A stretch of DNA of 64,000 nt. Origin: Paralvinella palmiformis. Lineage: Eukaryota > Annelida > Polychaeta > Terebellida > Alvinellidae. The notes under the pieces were generated by a model. It was given only the letters and a program-made list of their open reading frames with translations, was not told the DNA's origin and did no database searches. Made by a program: the position numbers and the translations under genes. Shown here piece after piece: positions 36,098 through 47,799 of this stretch. Every line of letters starts with the position of its first letter. The first letter of the stretch is position 1. Location: positions 1-64,000 of the forward strand of contig JAODUP010001518.1 in the NCBI GenBank assembly GCA_025642065.1. The letters run 5' to 3'.

Positions 36098-36700
36098 ACT
36101 ATTTGAATAAATTTTGAATTTCTGACTACCCAACTTGTAAATGACAGTAGCCCATTCATAATGACCCATAGATCGGTTGATTGAATCAATGTTCGACTGT
36201 TCCGTTTCGGTAATAATTTTGAATCATTTATTTCAGTAAGGAAAATATTCCTTGAATCATATCTATTTTTTAATTAATGTCGATATGGATTTTAAACTTC
36301 GAATTGATCTTTTCTGAGAATCCGAGCTACGGTCATTTATTTCCAGTGTTAAAATAATAGTTGTAGGGCACTTACCTTACCTCCAATAGGAAAAGCTTTA
36401 TACTTCAGTATATCTGTAAAATGCTAAAATCTGGCACCTTTCTAGCTGCACATTCTGGTGTCTTCTCCTATGATTAATGTGTCCTGTTGGTCTTTGGCCA
36501 GATCAACTCTTTTGTGTTACTTTATAAGTTTTATGGATGCGCACCGTACCGTTAGGGATGTTTCTTCACTAATATAATAAATCAGAAAGTTACGGCTTAG
36601 TACATTCATGGTTATGATTTATATTTAATTATTTTCAGTAACGGCTTTGTGGTACGCGAGAGATATTATAAATTGACTGGTAATATATTGTTGTGTGTGT
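36098..36700 (-). repeat. Second copy of the PLE-upstream segment
   Basis: Near-identical to 27735-28380. It starts abruptly in the middle of unit B sequence: the CATACCTCCAC at 36087-36097 continues in unit B at 21511-21540 but here switches to CTATTTGAATAA. It ends at a GT/(TA)n tract shared with 28374-28480. Confidence 0.7.
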
Positions 36701-36729
36701 GTGTGTGTGTCTGTGTATATGTTTGTGGG

Positions 36730-36773
<44 letters not shown>

Positions 36774-36835
36774 GTGTATGTGTGTGTTAGTGCGTGTGTG
36801 TGTATGTGTTAGAGTATGTTAGTGTGTATGTGTGG
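36690..36835. repeat. (GT)n-(TA)n-(GT)n region
   Basis: Mixed GT and TA tracts between the PLE-upstream segment and the 5' region of GT92 C. Confidence 0.93.
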
Positions 36836-36839
36836 GGGG

Positions 36840-37192
36840 ATCTAAATTAAAGCACCTATCCGCTTGATCTATTAGTCCCAGGATCAAGAACAGCATATTT
36901 CAGGCATTTCTCCGATGCTGAGAATGTGTGTGGGTGTGTGTGTGTGTGTAGGTTGGTGTATATGTAAATGTGCGTGTTATTTTCAAAATCTATGAACATA
37001 TAGAATCACGGCAAGATCAATAAAAGTCAGCTGCCATTCAACATAATTATAAACAATAAAAGCGGGTGGCTGATACCTTTCGCCTATATTTCTATAGGTT
37101 TGAACGGATATCTGTGATACAATACGACATTAGTTTCCCACAAATTACAATCTGTTGTGAAGATATATACAAAGATAACATCGTTTGGGAAT
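36840..37192 (+). promoter_or_regulatory. Upstream region of GT92 copy C
   Basis: Same block as upstream of copies B and D. The match with copy D extends further out here (36840-36990 against 55790-55930 on the minus strand), including a GT-rich tract. It probably holds the promoter and 5' UTR; no element could be proven. Confidence 0.35.
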
Positions 37193-40100
37193 ATGCCTCA
37201 CCTTGCCTATCATCAGAAATATAGGTTTCTGTTATACCTATGCTTGATATCATCAATATCCATAATATTAATACGGATAACGACGATATCTGTGATTCAT
37301 GACACACAAATTATGACCTTTCACAACAATAATTCATTCAGAATCATATCTGAGATTGCATCACATCTACAAAATAAGCGGATTATTCATGCTCCAGCAA
37401 TGACAGTGAAGTTTCCACGAGCCCTGGAGCCAGATAATTGGCAAATTGTTATCCCGAAGAAGGTCTTTGTCTATTCCGCTCATCTGGATCAGTGGTCAAG
37501 AAATGAATCAATCATCCACATTTTAGGGTCACTAACAAAGAAGGATTTGATTAATCCTAACAGAAGTCAACTTTACTGCAAAATTTGGATTGTCAGTGAA
37601 GATAGTCAATCTGTAATTGTAGATACTTCAAAGGTTACTAGGATTATAGATCCAGACTTTACTTGGGAGGATTTTGAGTAAGTATACATATATCATCCTA
37701 TTCTTAATCGGAATAAGTATTGTTATTATAGTTTTCTTTATATTATAAAAAATATTATGAATCCTACATGTTATATAGAAAAAAAAGCGAAATATATATC
37801 AGTAATAAGAATAAACTCCTCAAGAATAAATGTTAATTAACACGTTTATTAATACATAATAAAAATATTTCTCATTTGAATTACAATAATATTGATAGTT
37901 TAACCAATAATATTGTTTATGGCATTATTTAGAGTAGTGCAAGTAATTTAAATCTCCAGATCAATTCTTTATGTAGGTTCTCTAGTTAATTAAATAATGA
38001 TATAAGGCTAAAAAATGTATTAAATAATAAAAATATACAAAATATTGTTAAACTATCTTAACAAAATCATTTCCTATATCTACTGTAATCTAATTTCAAA
38101 TGTAATTGAACTAGTATGCTAATTAGAAATAAGATGATAGAAGTAGAAAATAGTTATATCTAAACAACTACATATAATTATATTTATAATACACAATAAT
38201 CAATTTGGGCGCCTCCGTGATCTAGTGGTAGCGTGTTGGACCACAGATCAGTGCCACCTGTGTTCAAATCTCCCCATGCGCATATCTCATGGGTGTTTCA
38301 TATTTGGGTTCTCTTTATTACCTTTGGAGGTCGTTCGGCCTATTTAGCCTAACATGTGCACAAAGGTGGCCGTAAATCATCAACAACAATAAGCAATTGA
38401 CACCCGTTTCAATTATGTAACTTTACTAACAATTACATTTTCTCCTTAATATTTTAATAACCATTTTTACTTTAAAAGAGTGAATATTAATTTTGTGCTT
38501 TCATCACGTACACAAACATCTCTGGATAGATAATGTTCATAACCTATTTAATACATGGTTATCATTACCTTTGACACAAATATCATAGTCAAATTGGAGG
38601 GATATCTGTTAGGTTTCATTATTAGTTCACCTACATTAGAAGACTCTACAATAGTATATTCGAATACAAATAATTATTGGAAGACCTAACCTGATATATG
38701 AATCACATTAAGATATTAGTTTTTAATAAAAGATAATATGTTGTGAAATAAAACCAAACATCATTTACTAATTTGCCGATCTTGCTGATCATCATAATAA
38801 TAAGTTTCTGTTATTTGTATTATTAATGTTATTATTAATAATAGGACTACAAGTAATTATCATATATGTGCTTCATAACATACAAATTACGATTTTGTCA
38901 TGATAGTAACTTATTCAAGGTCATATCTGAGTTGGTATTGAGTATATAAAACAAACCAATTATTCCACGACCACTTGATCCCGATAATTATTATCCCAAA
39001 GAAGTACTCAGTGTATTCAGCTAATCTTGATACATGGTCAATGTATGAACTGATAATTCTCTTTTTGAAATTAAAAATGAAGATAAAATTTATGAATCCC
39101 AAGAAAAATTTACTTCATTTTCATATTTAAATCATCACTGAAAATGATAAAGAAGCAACTGATGGTTATTTTAATTCAAACTTCTGCAATTAATTTAAAT
39201 TTTATATAGAAAGGGAAGCAAATTAATAAACAGACGATCTTATCAATGAGAATAATTTGTGATAACTAGAGGGCAGTAAAAATAAACATTCATTGATGTG
39301 TTTTTAATTTCAATTATATTGAAATTTGGAGTATAGGGAATACTAGTCTTTTTTCTATATTACTTGGAATTTTGAAAGTAAGACTCTAATCCAAATCGTT
39401 AAAATATGTCGATTGGTCTACGGCAACGTATTTAATATATCCTTATGTAATAAACCACCTACAAAATTTTGATTCACATATGTAAAGTATTGAGTACTCA
39501 GGCTTAGTGATGAATGCCAGTACGAATGATGAAAGTCATTAAATATTTAAAGTAGCCTAATTACATGAATTAATCAATTATTGTCTGTTTGTTTTTATGT
39601 ATAACACATTTTAAGTTGTTTCAGGGATAACAATATTAATTAAGGCCCTATATGATGATGATGATTTTACAGCCACTTTTATGTACATGGTAAGCTAAAT
39701 GGGCCGAGCGACCTCAAAAGGTAATCAAACGAACTCTAAGATCAAAAACCCTTCAGATATGCCCACACCGAAATTCCAACTCAGGTAGTAGTGATCTGTA
39801 GCCCAACGCGCTACCAACTACACCATGGCGGTGCGTTTAAGGCATTATATAAAATTATATTTATTATTTCTATCTGGTTATTTATACCTGTATTACATTT
39901 TGTGTTACAGAGGTCGAAATGCAGAATTCACCTGTCACTTCAACATAACACCTGATGTATTAACAAATACAGTGGTACAGTTAACTAGTAATCCCTATAA
40001 AGTGCCGAATAATTCAATGAGTCTTCACCAGAACTTCAAGCAAGGACAACGCTACAATTTTACTGTTTGTTTAGAAGGACCATTCTTTGGTGGAATATCA

Positions 40101-40802
40101 ACAGATTGGTTTATTGAATGGATGGAAGCAAATACAATATTTGGTGCCCAGAAAATACTTATTCATAATTTGAGTATTCCATTATATTTAAAACCGTATA
40201 TAAACTATTACAAACGAATTGGACTTTTGGAAGTACTACCTTGGGATTTGAGATTTTGGCCAACTGCCAACCGTTCCGCAACAATACGATATAATTTACA
40301 GCCAATTATGATAGTAGATTGTCAGTACAGGTTACAACATTATTCCAAATATATTGTTTTTATTGATATGGATGAATTAATAGTTCCACGTGCATCAACA
40401 GATAAGACATGGTCGGATATGATAGATCATCTAAACTGTCCCCTTCATCCACATTCGTACGGTGCTAGACAACTATGGTTTCTCAAGGAATATCCTCGCA
40501 TTGAGAATACAACTCTTATAACACAAGATGTTAGGATTCGAAATACCTACATCGCTAATTTCGGCATCCGTAGCAAATATATAGCTGATACTACACTTCT
40601 TACAACCATGGCATCTATACATTCAGCGTTTGAAGGAATTGGAAATACTACGTGTGTTATGACGCTAGAAATAGGATCTTTACACCATTATAAGTCATAT
40701 ACTGTATATAATGAAACTGTACAAGATGATACAATGACTAAATATAGAATAGAACTCATGCAACGTGTAAAAAATGTCAAAACAGAAATTGATACACAGT
40801 GA
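37193..40802 (+). CDS. GT92 glycosyltransferase, copy C (intact, two exons: 37193-37677 and 39911-40802)
   Basis: Predicted Golgi type II membrane glycosyltransferase of family GT92 (Pfam Glyco_transf_92, former DUF23), whose characterised nematode member adds galactose to core fucose of N-glycans; the substrate here is unknown. Exon 1 encodes a short tail, a hydrophobic anchor at about residues 9-33 and a stem. It ends at a GTAAGT donor (37678). Exon 2 follows a TTACAG acceptor (39910). The intron is phase 2 and rejoins a GAA codon, giving 458 residues. The catalytic exon contains VCLEGPFFGG (about 214-223), IDMDELIVPR with the DMDE motif at about 314-317, and ARQLWF. The start chosen is the ATG of MPHLAYHQ, since the frame upstream has only a GTG. 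An ORF that opens exon 2 at an ATG at 39825 lies in a SINE. The exons are near-identical in length to copy D. Confidence is high for family and exon structure; expression is untested. Confidence 0.88.
38207..38385 (+). mobile_element. tRNA-derived SINE, copy 7 (in the GT92 C intron)
   Basis: Orthologous to the intronic SINE of copies A and B. Shares with copy B the shortened tail and the TATTTGGGTTCTCT variant, so B and C are closer to each other than to A. Confidence 0.87.
38785..39205 (+). pseudogene. Exon-1-like relic inside the intron of GT92 copy C
   Basis: Third instance of the intronic first-exon relic. It differs from the others by a small insertion near 38915 and by a deletion in the DPDN region, showing independent drift. 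The similarity to exon 1 extends to the segment equivalent to IWIVSEDSQSVIV near 39120-39180. Not open in any one frame. Confidence 0.72.
39653..39836 (-). mobile_element. tRNA-derived SINE, copy 8 (upstream of GT92 C exon 2)
   Basis: Same insertion as at 14907-15090. Its head end reaches to within about 75 bp of the exon 2 acceptor and supplies an ATG (39825) that is in frame with the catalytic exon. Confidence 0.85.
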
Positions 40803-41159
40803 AGATAGTTAATTATATTCCAATCATTAATTAACAGCGTAATTGAAACTGAATAAATAAGTATGTTAATACAAGCGTTCTTCTCGTAATTTTCTGATGA
40901 TTTTATTTGTCATTCTAGACGTATTGCTATTTACAAGGGTTTGGAGCCAAGAGCTTATAGTTAGAATTAAATGGTTGCTGCAGTTTGTCGTTTTGTTCAT
41001 TTTCCTCTTAAATTATGACTAATATACTAATAACTAATGATAGCTATTGTGTTTATATCCGGGTGCTGGTATACAGATAAACTAGCTTAAATGTGTTCAT
41101 GAATTCCATTTAGAATATTTAGAAAAGATGGACGTTATAGTTGACTGTATATATACATA

Positions 41160-41190
41160 TAACACACACACAACACCATACACACACACA

Positions 41191-41261
<71 letters not shown>

Positions 41262-41293
41262 CTCACACTCACACACAAACACACACTAAACAC

Positions 41294-41343
<50 letters not shown>
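41160..41343. repeat. (AC)n-(TA)n compound microsatellites
   Basis: Two AC/TA blocks in the 3' flank of GT92 C. The overlapping minus-strand frames rich in Cys, Val, Ile and Tyr are artefacts of the repeats. Confidence 0.95.
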
Positions 41344-41345
<2 letters not shown>

Positions 41346-42654
41346 ATGACTATCATCTGTTATATTTTAATATTGTGTTAAACGACCCATAGTAACATAC
41401 CATAGATGTTACCAGTTTAATGTTTTTGGTGAGTTATAAACGTACATCAAGTATATAATGTCAATAGTCATAATATGGTACTTAGGAAATAAATGGATGG
41501 CATATTACATAGTGATATAGCTACAAATATAGACAATTATTTTAATGATTGGTAAATCAATTTAATTGAACTTAAACAAAGCTGAAAACAGTAAGTGGAA
41601 AACATTAAATTCAATCCTTATTAAACAAATATTATCATGATATATTTAAACTAAAAGTAGCATTAATTTGAAGAAAACTGATAAGAGTAATAAATTAAAG
41701 CTTTAGCTATTATTTCTATCAATATCAAATACTACCTTCATTCATCACCTATGACATATATCTTGCTGAATCTAATATTAGTTCCATAATTTTTAACCCA
41801 ACTGACTCAAATGAAATTTCAACAATTATTCATACAATGATAACCTGAAATTGAAATAATATAATACAAGAAACAATTTCATTAATGAAGCAAACCAAGT
41901 ATGATCAAATTTAATACAGATACCACATGATAATAACATTCACTATGATAGGTAAAAAGCTAGTTAATTACTAGTAATTAATTAAGAAATACGGTAATGA
42001 TTTATATTAATATAATATCTACATTATCAAGAGCTACTCTATATATTCAGGTTTTGTCCAATATTGGCAGCTGAATTTTAAGGCAGGTTTTTTTCTGGTT
42101 ATTTTGTTTATAGTTATGCCATAGTAGACATTTTCCCTTGTGGGTATATTCATAGACATTACCAATCAAAACAGATAAGTCACCTCTGATTCATAACTAA
42201 TAATTCCTTCAATAAAAAGAGCCAGGTTGTGCTTACAAAATAATGATGCAGATAATGATCCGAGTGCCGTAAACGTAGTAATTATACACATTGTGCACTT
42301 GAAACTATGCAGTGTCGTCTAATACATCGACTGCTCTATAAATCTTAGTTATATACATTAAAATAATTTGGGTTATAGGACAGATACTAGTTAGTCACTG
42401 TACTTGATACGGGTATTGTAAATGTTAATTCAGATAGGAATATTAACTGTATTCAATATGGAGTTTGCTTGGTGTCTTTTTATTGATTTTTACCCTGATT
42501 AACCTTTATACAGGAAAAATGTTATAGTGCTGCAAAATGATCTGTTACGTTATTAATAATCATGTCGGATGATGAACAGATTGCATCATCAGTAGTTATG
42601 CTATGAAAAACGTACAAGTCAATTAATGACATGGCACTGAATGCCTTTGTGAAC
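41344..42654. other. No gene recognised; distant similarity to 19820-20290
   Basis: 41400-41640 is a diverged match to the LINE flank at 19830-20290 (shared TTTTAATGTTT, AATAGTCATAAT, TTACATA-TGATATAGCTA order), showing that the LINE inserted into the GT92 3' flank. The rest is empty. Confidence 0.5.
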
Positions 42655-42725
42655 ACCCTTCCATTAGAAAGTCATCCCGTAAACTCGGTCATCAAGTCAT
42701 ATATTATTACACGTTACCTTGTCTA
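42655..42725 (+). mobile_element. Short CR1/L2-like LINE fragment
   Basis: Shares CGGGATGACTTTCTAATGGA with 16760-16785, read here as its reverse complement at about 42672-42695, plus the neighbouring CAAGTCATAT stretch. The fragment corresponds to the C-terminal coding region of the LINE at 16.4-19.8 kb. Confidence 0.55.
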
Positions 42726-42824
42726 AGGTGAAGTAATATGGCATCTAGTCAAGGTTGTTTTCATCAGTAGTTAAAGCTAATCGTTAATTATGTTGATTGA
42801 ATTCATGTTTCGAGTTAGAAAAGA

Positions 42825-42839
42825 AATATAATATATATA

Positions 42840-42876
<37 letters not shown>
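42825..42876. repeat. (TA)n microsatellite
   Basis: TA run with ATAATATA interruptions. Confidence 0.92.
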
Positions 42877-43799
42877 CGTTATATATAATTATGTACGGAG
42901 TGTGTCTGAGAGAATGGAATATATTCCTATACTTTATCAAAACTCTGCATAATGCAAAGTCGACATGAAAATGAACAAAAATAATAATTTAGAATAAATT
43001 AATATAATAGTTGACTTACTGGCATAATATTTGTAAGTTAGCTGTTTCATTATATATTGATATTGTTTTTGTTGGATTGTATTTATGTTGTTCTATTATA
43101 TTATATGAGCCTAGAATAAAGAAGTATGCCGTTTATGAGGTAACTGAATGTTCATACTTTTTCCAGATAAACACCATCCGTGAAAGGTTGTATTATGTTG
43201 TTGTTTTTATAGGAACTGGTTTTCAAACATTACTTTAATAAATAACACTATGTTTTCTTATTGAATCTAAAATACTTGTGCTCATCCAGATTCACCTGAA
43301 TTATGTGAAAATTATATTAGTCATTTGTATTAGCAGTAATTATAGAGATAAACAGTGTGTACTCGGGATTAAGATAAAGAGAAATGAAAAACAAATACAA
43401 ACATATATTATTGCATATTTATTTTTCAGTCTGTAGCATGATATGACATGTTGTAATATATTTTATTATGAATAATGTCTGTCATCATTTTCTAAGACTG
43501 GCAAGGCTAATGATATTATTATGATGCCATTTATACTACACAAAATAGTTTCTCAACAGATAAACCGAACACTGTGAGGGTGGCATTATTTTCTTAATTG
43601 CACGTATGATGAGGCTGTTTTCAATTAATTAATCAAGAAAACAACACTGTATTTTCATCTTGGATCTGAAATACTGTTGTACACCAACAGATTAGAAATA
43701 ACAAATTTGTTCCTCATATTCAAATAGTGGCATCGTCTATACATCAGTTTGTATGTTATTTTCAAGAGCATGTGCCTTTGTTTATATATCTTTAGATTC

Positions 43800-44138
43800 A
43801 ATATGTGCAATTTGGAAGTACACATTCAATAAAACATATTTAACTGGGATAAAGATATTAGTGGTGTTTTATCCCGGATATATTCAGTTGTAAAGAATGC
43901 AGCATCAATCCTAAGTTACATAACTTTCTTGACAATAAAGAACAAAGACGACATTAGAGAAACAAGAAATATAACATTTCCGGATGAAACCGAACAAAAA
44001 TATTTTTGAGATGTTGTCGTATTTCTTCATACATGCATGGGAGGAATATGTGACCTGCTTTCCTTCAACTTGTTGTATTATAAATAACTATAATTTAGCT
44101 TGAATTCAATATCCTGAATTTCAGACAATGTTTCGCCA

Positions 44139-44187
<49 letters not shown>

Positions 44188-44480
44188 TCGTCAAACTGGC
44201 ATAGACGTATGTGGCTAGTAACACCCGTATTTAGTACTTTGATGATCAATAATTATTTACTGTTGTGACCATTGAGGTTGTCTCGATTTTGGAAGAATTT
44301 CGTTTGAAAAATCATTACAACTCGAAATGTTGGCAATTATAATTATCCTCCCAAGTTGTGACATCTTTCCTGTAACACAAACCAGATACTGACAAAAACA
44401 AAATTTAAATCTCAACCAAGAATGTACTGGCAACGTTCGGATAAAGATTACAAGATGCAATAACCACAGCACACTGATAA
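43800..44480. repeat. Old duplicated segment related to 57130-58450
   Basis: Shares ATATTCAGTTGTAAAGAAT near 43880 and 57150, then the ATACTGACAAAAACAAAATT versus ATACTGACAAGAACTAAATA region near 44390 and 58405. Non-coding, diverged. Confidence 0.6.
44143..44187. repeat. (TA)n microsatellite
   Basis: TA run. The surrounding 43800-44480 is a diverged duplicate of 57130-58450, which has a shorter TA run at the same place (58209). Confidence 0.93.
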
Positions 44481-44689
44481 ACTATTATCTTGGCGATATA
44501 GTGCTGATTTATTTCTAGTCTATAGAAAATATTATGAACTAAAGATAAATATTGTTGCTGCAGATTATATATTTATACTTTTAACTGATCTCACATTATT
44601 ACATTGATAGGATAATTAATACACAAGACAACCTAATACTAGTATCTGCAGAGTTAGTTTATCTTGTTTATGACAATGATATTGGTAAA

Positions 44690-45480
44690 TCAAGTAAATT
44701 TAATATTTTATCTTTTGACGACGACACAACTTTATATTTGTCCCATTATAATTTACATATGCCAATAAAGCAATTAATGATTTATATGAATGGTTCTGTG
44801 CCAATAAACTTCCATTGAACGCCAATAAAACAAAGTACATTGATATAAATCCGAAAACAGCGCGATGTAACTTGACGGAATTCAATGTAAATATAGTTGA
44901 CATAACACTGGAAACAATTGGTTTAAACTGTACTGATCAGGCAACTAAATGTCTTGGCATCTATAATGATGAAACATAAACATGGAAATAAAACCTTTAT
45001 CCCATACAAATAGTAAAATATCATGAGCCATTTTTTCAATAAATCAAGTAAAACACTTTTTACCATATGACAGTCTAAGAACACTTTATTTTGCACTAAT
45101 CCATCCGTATTTATCCTACGGGATACTAACCTAGGGAAATACTAGTCATGCTAATATGAACAAGACAGTTAAATTACAAAAACGTGCAATTCGCACCATT
45201 AATAATCTGGATTAAACAGCCATACATACCCGTTATTCAAACGGTCTGGTATTTTAAAATTGAAGAATTTATATGAATACCAAACCACCTTGTTTATGCT
45301 CGATTCTATTAATAATAGACTACCAGTATCATTTAATTCGACAGTCCAATTTAACCATTAAATTAAAAATATCAACACAACTAGACAAACCAGTTTACTT
45401 CATATCACACGTTGCGAGTGCAATTTTGCCAGCAAACTTCCACTATATACATTTCCACAAATATATAACAAATGGTATAG
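44690..45480 (+). mobile_element. Non-LTR retrotransposon, reverse transcriptase C-terminal fragment
   Basis: Plus strand: FDDDTTLYLS at 44712-44741 (the FADDTT box, with Ala changed to Asp), AINDLYEWFCANKLPLNANK (about 44770-44830), TKYIDINPKT, then a decayed tail with GILKLKNLYEYQTTLFMLD and INNRLPVSFNS near 45250-45350. Stops at 44979 and beyond. Different family from the CR1-like LINEs here. Confidence 0.75.
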
Positions 45481-47074
45481 CATGATTTGAAAACATATTT
45501 CTTGGGTGCTTAGCATAGTGCTGTTAAATGTGCCTATGGTTATTGTAATGACTGTGGCTCAAAGTAAGTGCTGTATTTTGCTATATTTAATGGCTGTCTA
45601 TGTTGTTATGCTACGTTGGTGTCCTCATCTCTGTGTGCTATGTTATATAAAATAAATTGTCCTGGTTTGATTTGAAAGGATGCATGCCATCTCTAATTCT
45701 CTGATACAATAATGTTTTAGCTATTATTTATCATTGCTCCTCATTGCCAAATTAATCTGTTTCATATTTCTCGTGTTCTGATAATAATATTATTTGTAGG
45801 GACTAATAGGAAGACAGCACATGCTATACTGGTCCCACAATTTCCACATTGTATGTATGTTATAATAATATATTTTAACTTTCAAATCTCATTATTATTA
45901 TCATGATTGGAAATTGTGAAAAAAATAAATTACTTACTTAATTACTTACTATATATATATAGATTTATAGATATATATATATATATTATACATTTATTAA
46001 TCTATATATATATATATATATTTTGTGTGTGTGTGTGTGCGTGCGTGAGTGCGTGTCTGTGTGTGTGTACTTTTCATATGATTATACAGCTAAAGTGAAG
46101 CGAAAGACTAAACTAAAGGACTTATCCATGTGATTTCCATGACATATAATCGAGAATACCAGTGGATATACAATTCTCTCACACATCTACAAATAACGCT
46201 TTCACATTCTAATAGTAATACATTCAGCATCAGTATGTATTATTTTAACCTAATTACTTTCAAATGGGGAGATAAGACAGAAACTTAAAGCCCGGTTGAA
46301 AATTTACCATAGTAAGACATACAAATGTTTAAATCCATCAAACACAAAGCCAAAAATAACTAAGCATTATTATAAAAAAGGTTTACTAGATTTATAGATA
46401 GCAGTACTACAATAATACTATAACAAGGTTAATAACTATTATGATTTCGTTTTAATGCGTGGAAAATTAATCACTCAAGCAGGAATTGAAAGTATTCATT
46501 AGAAGAAGAACACTTCCAACATACTTAACCGTCACCATAGTTTATTTTAAGCAGCAATTTCACGTGATTCTAGAAACCAATTTTGTTTTCTTTCAAACTT
46601 CGACATTGTAAATGTAAACTCAACTTCATTCTCGGTTCGAATATTTTTTAAATGACTATACTAATAGCTGTAAAGATATGCTATGTATGTTAATGGTGTG
46701 GGGTTTACTTCGTATCAAACCTGACTGTGAGTCTTTCAGAGTTTGTTAATCAATAATAACAAACAAATCATGAATTCTAACAACTGCAATCATTACTATA
46801 ATATTTGTTTCACATAATGGTAGCCGTTCACTAAATATCAACACATAAATCAGCATTACATATCCAAAAACCGAATAAAAACACGAAATCGATCGTGGCC
46901 ATCTTTATCTTCCTGACGATCACACGTATTATTATTATTGTAAGAAAAACAAAACATAGATATAAGTATTAAGGGAAAACAAACTAAATTACTAATTTGC
47001 AGACTAAATACAGCAGTATATGTCTAAAGCAGACCGTATGATGTATAAACCAAACAATTGTTTGACATTCTCTT
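45481..47074. other. No gene recognised
   Basis: Non-coding AT-rich sequence with the compound microsatellite at 45949-46070. Confidence 0.55.
45949..46070. repeat. (TA)n-(GT)n compound microsatellite
   Basis: Three TA runs followed by a GT tract with GCGTGCGTG variants. Confidence 0.93.
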
Positions 47075-47285
47075 GTCGCCCAATCTCAGACAGTATGTGG
47101 AATAACACAAAAAAGACATGATCACATCTTAGATCTTGTCATCACAAGTGAAGATGAAAATTTCATTAGGTGTGTCAGCGTCTTCCATGCTGTCTCATTA
47201 TTTCCTTTATAACAGTGAATTATCTTTGTAGAAGCAGTATGTTTCAGCTAAAGTCATATCTCGCAGGTCGATTAACAAGGATGTG
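47075..47285 (+). mobile_element. CR1/L2-like LINE endonuclease fragment
   Basis: Plus-strand stretch similar to the reverse complement of about 18600-18800: shared ATCACATCTTAGATCTTGTC, GTGTGTCAGCGTCTTCCATG and TTTCAGCTAAAGTCAT blocks. It encodes a broken version of the LDLVIS, SVSSMLSDHF and SAKVIS region. Short and dead. Confidence 0.7.
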
Positions 47286-47799
47286 TTCATTGCTTATTGG
47301 CTGGGGGTGGGGTGTTTATTATATTATATTAACCAATGAACATCTAATCACAAAAAGAAATATCAAGTAAATAAGGAAAACCCGAATCAAAGATACATGG
47401 AGCATACAGTGTACGCCGGTGGATCAGGATGTTTGTTTGCATGTGATGAAATACTCAAAGTTAGTCAAATCCATGTTGGAAATTCGATCACTTTTGCAAA
47501 ATCTGAATTTTACAATACATTGAACAAAGATCTAGAGTACAGAAAATAAATATTTTGCATCAAACAATTTATCACAGGACAGGCACCGCATTATTAGATT
47601 AGTCTGGCATTTACATGACGTATACATTTGAGCCACTTACTGGGACTGATATCAGACATTCACTGAATAGGTCAGCATCATATGATTTCTACGCAGTTGA
47701 ATTTATGCTTACATATATCAGTATGTTCTGAAAAGCATATTTAAAAAATTAACTATCATTAAAAGAAGACAGAAATACACATACACATACAAATGTAAA

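Noticed and set aside
39825..39910. Start of GT92 C at the ATG at 39825 as the main gene start
   Set aside because: The ATG belongs to a SINE, and the splice signals and phase fit exon 1 at 37193-37677. Kept only as a speculative alternative isoform.
45273..45485. 70-residue frame on the plus strand as a separate gene
   Set aside because: Overlaps the tail of the RT fragment in another frame; the RT reading has recognisable motifs while this one has none.
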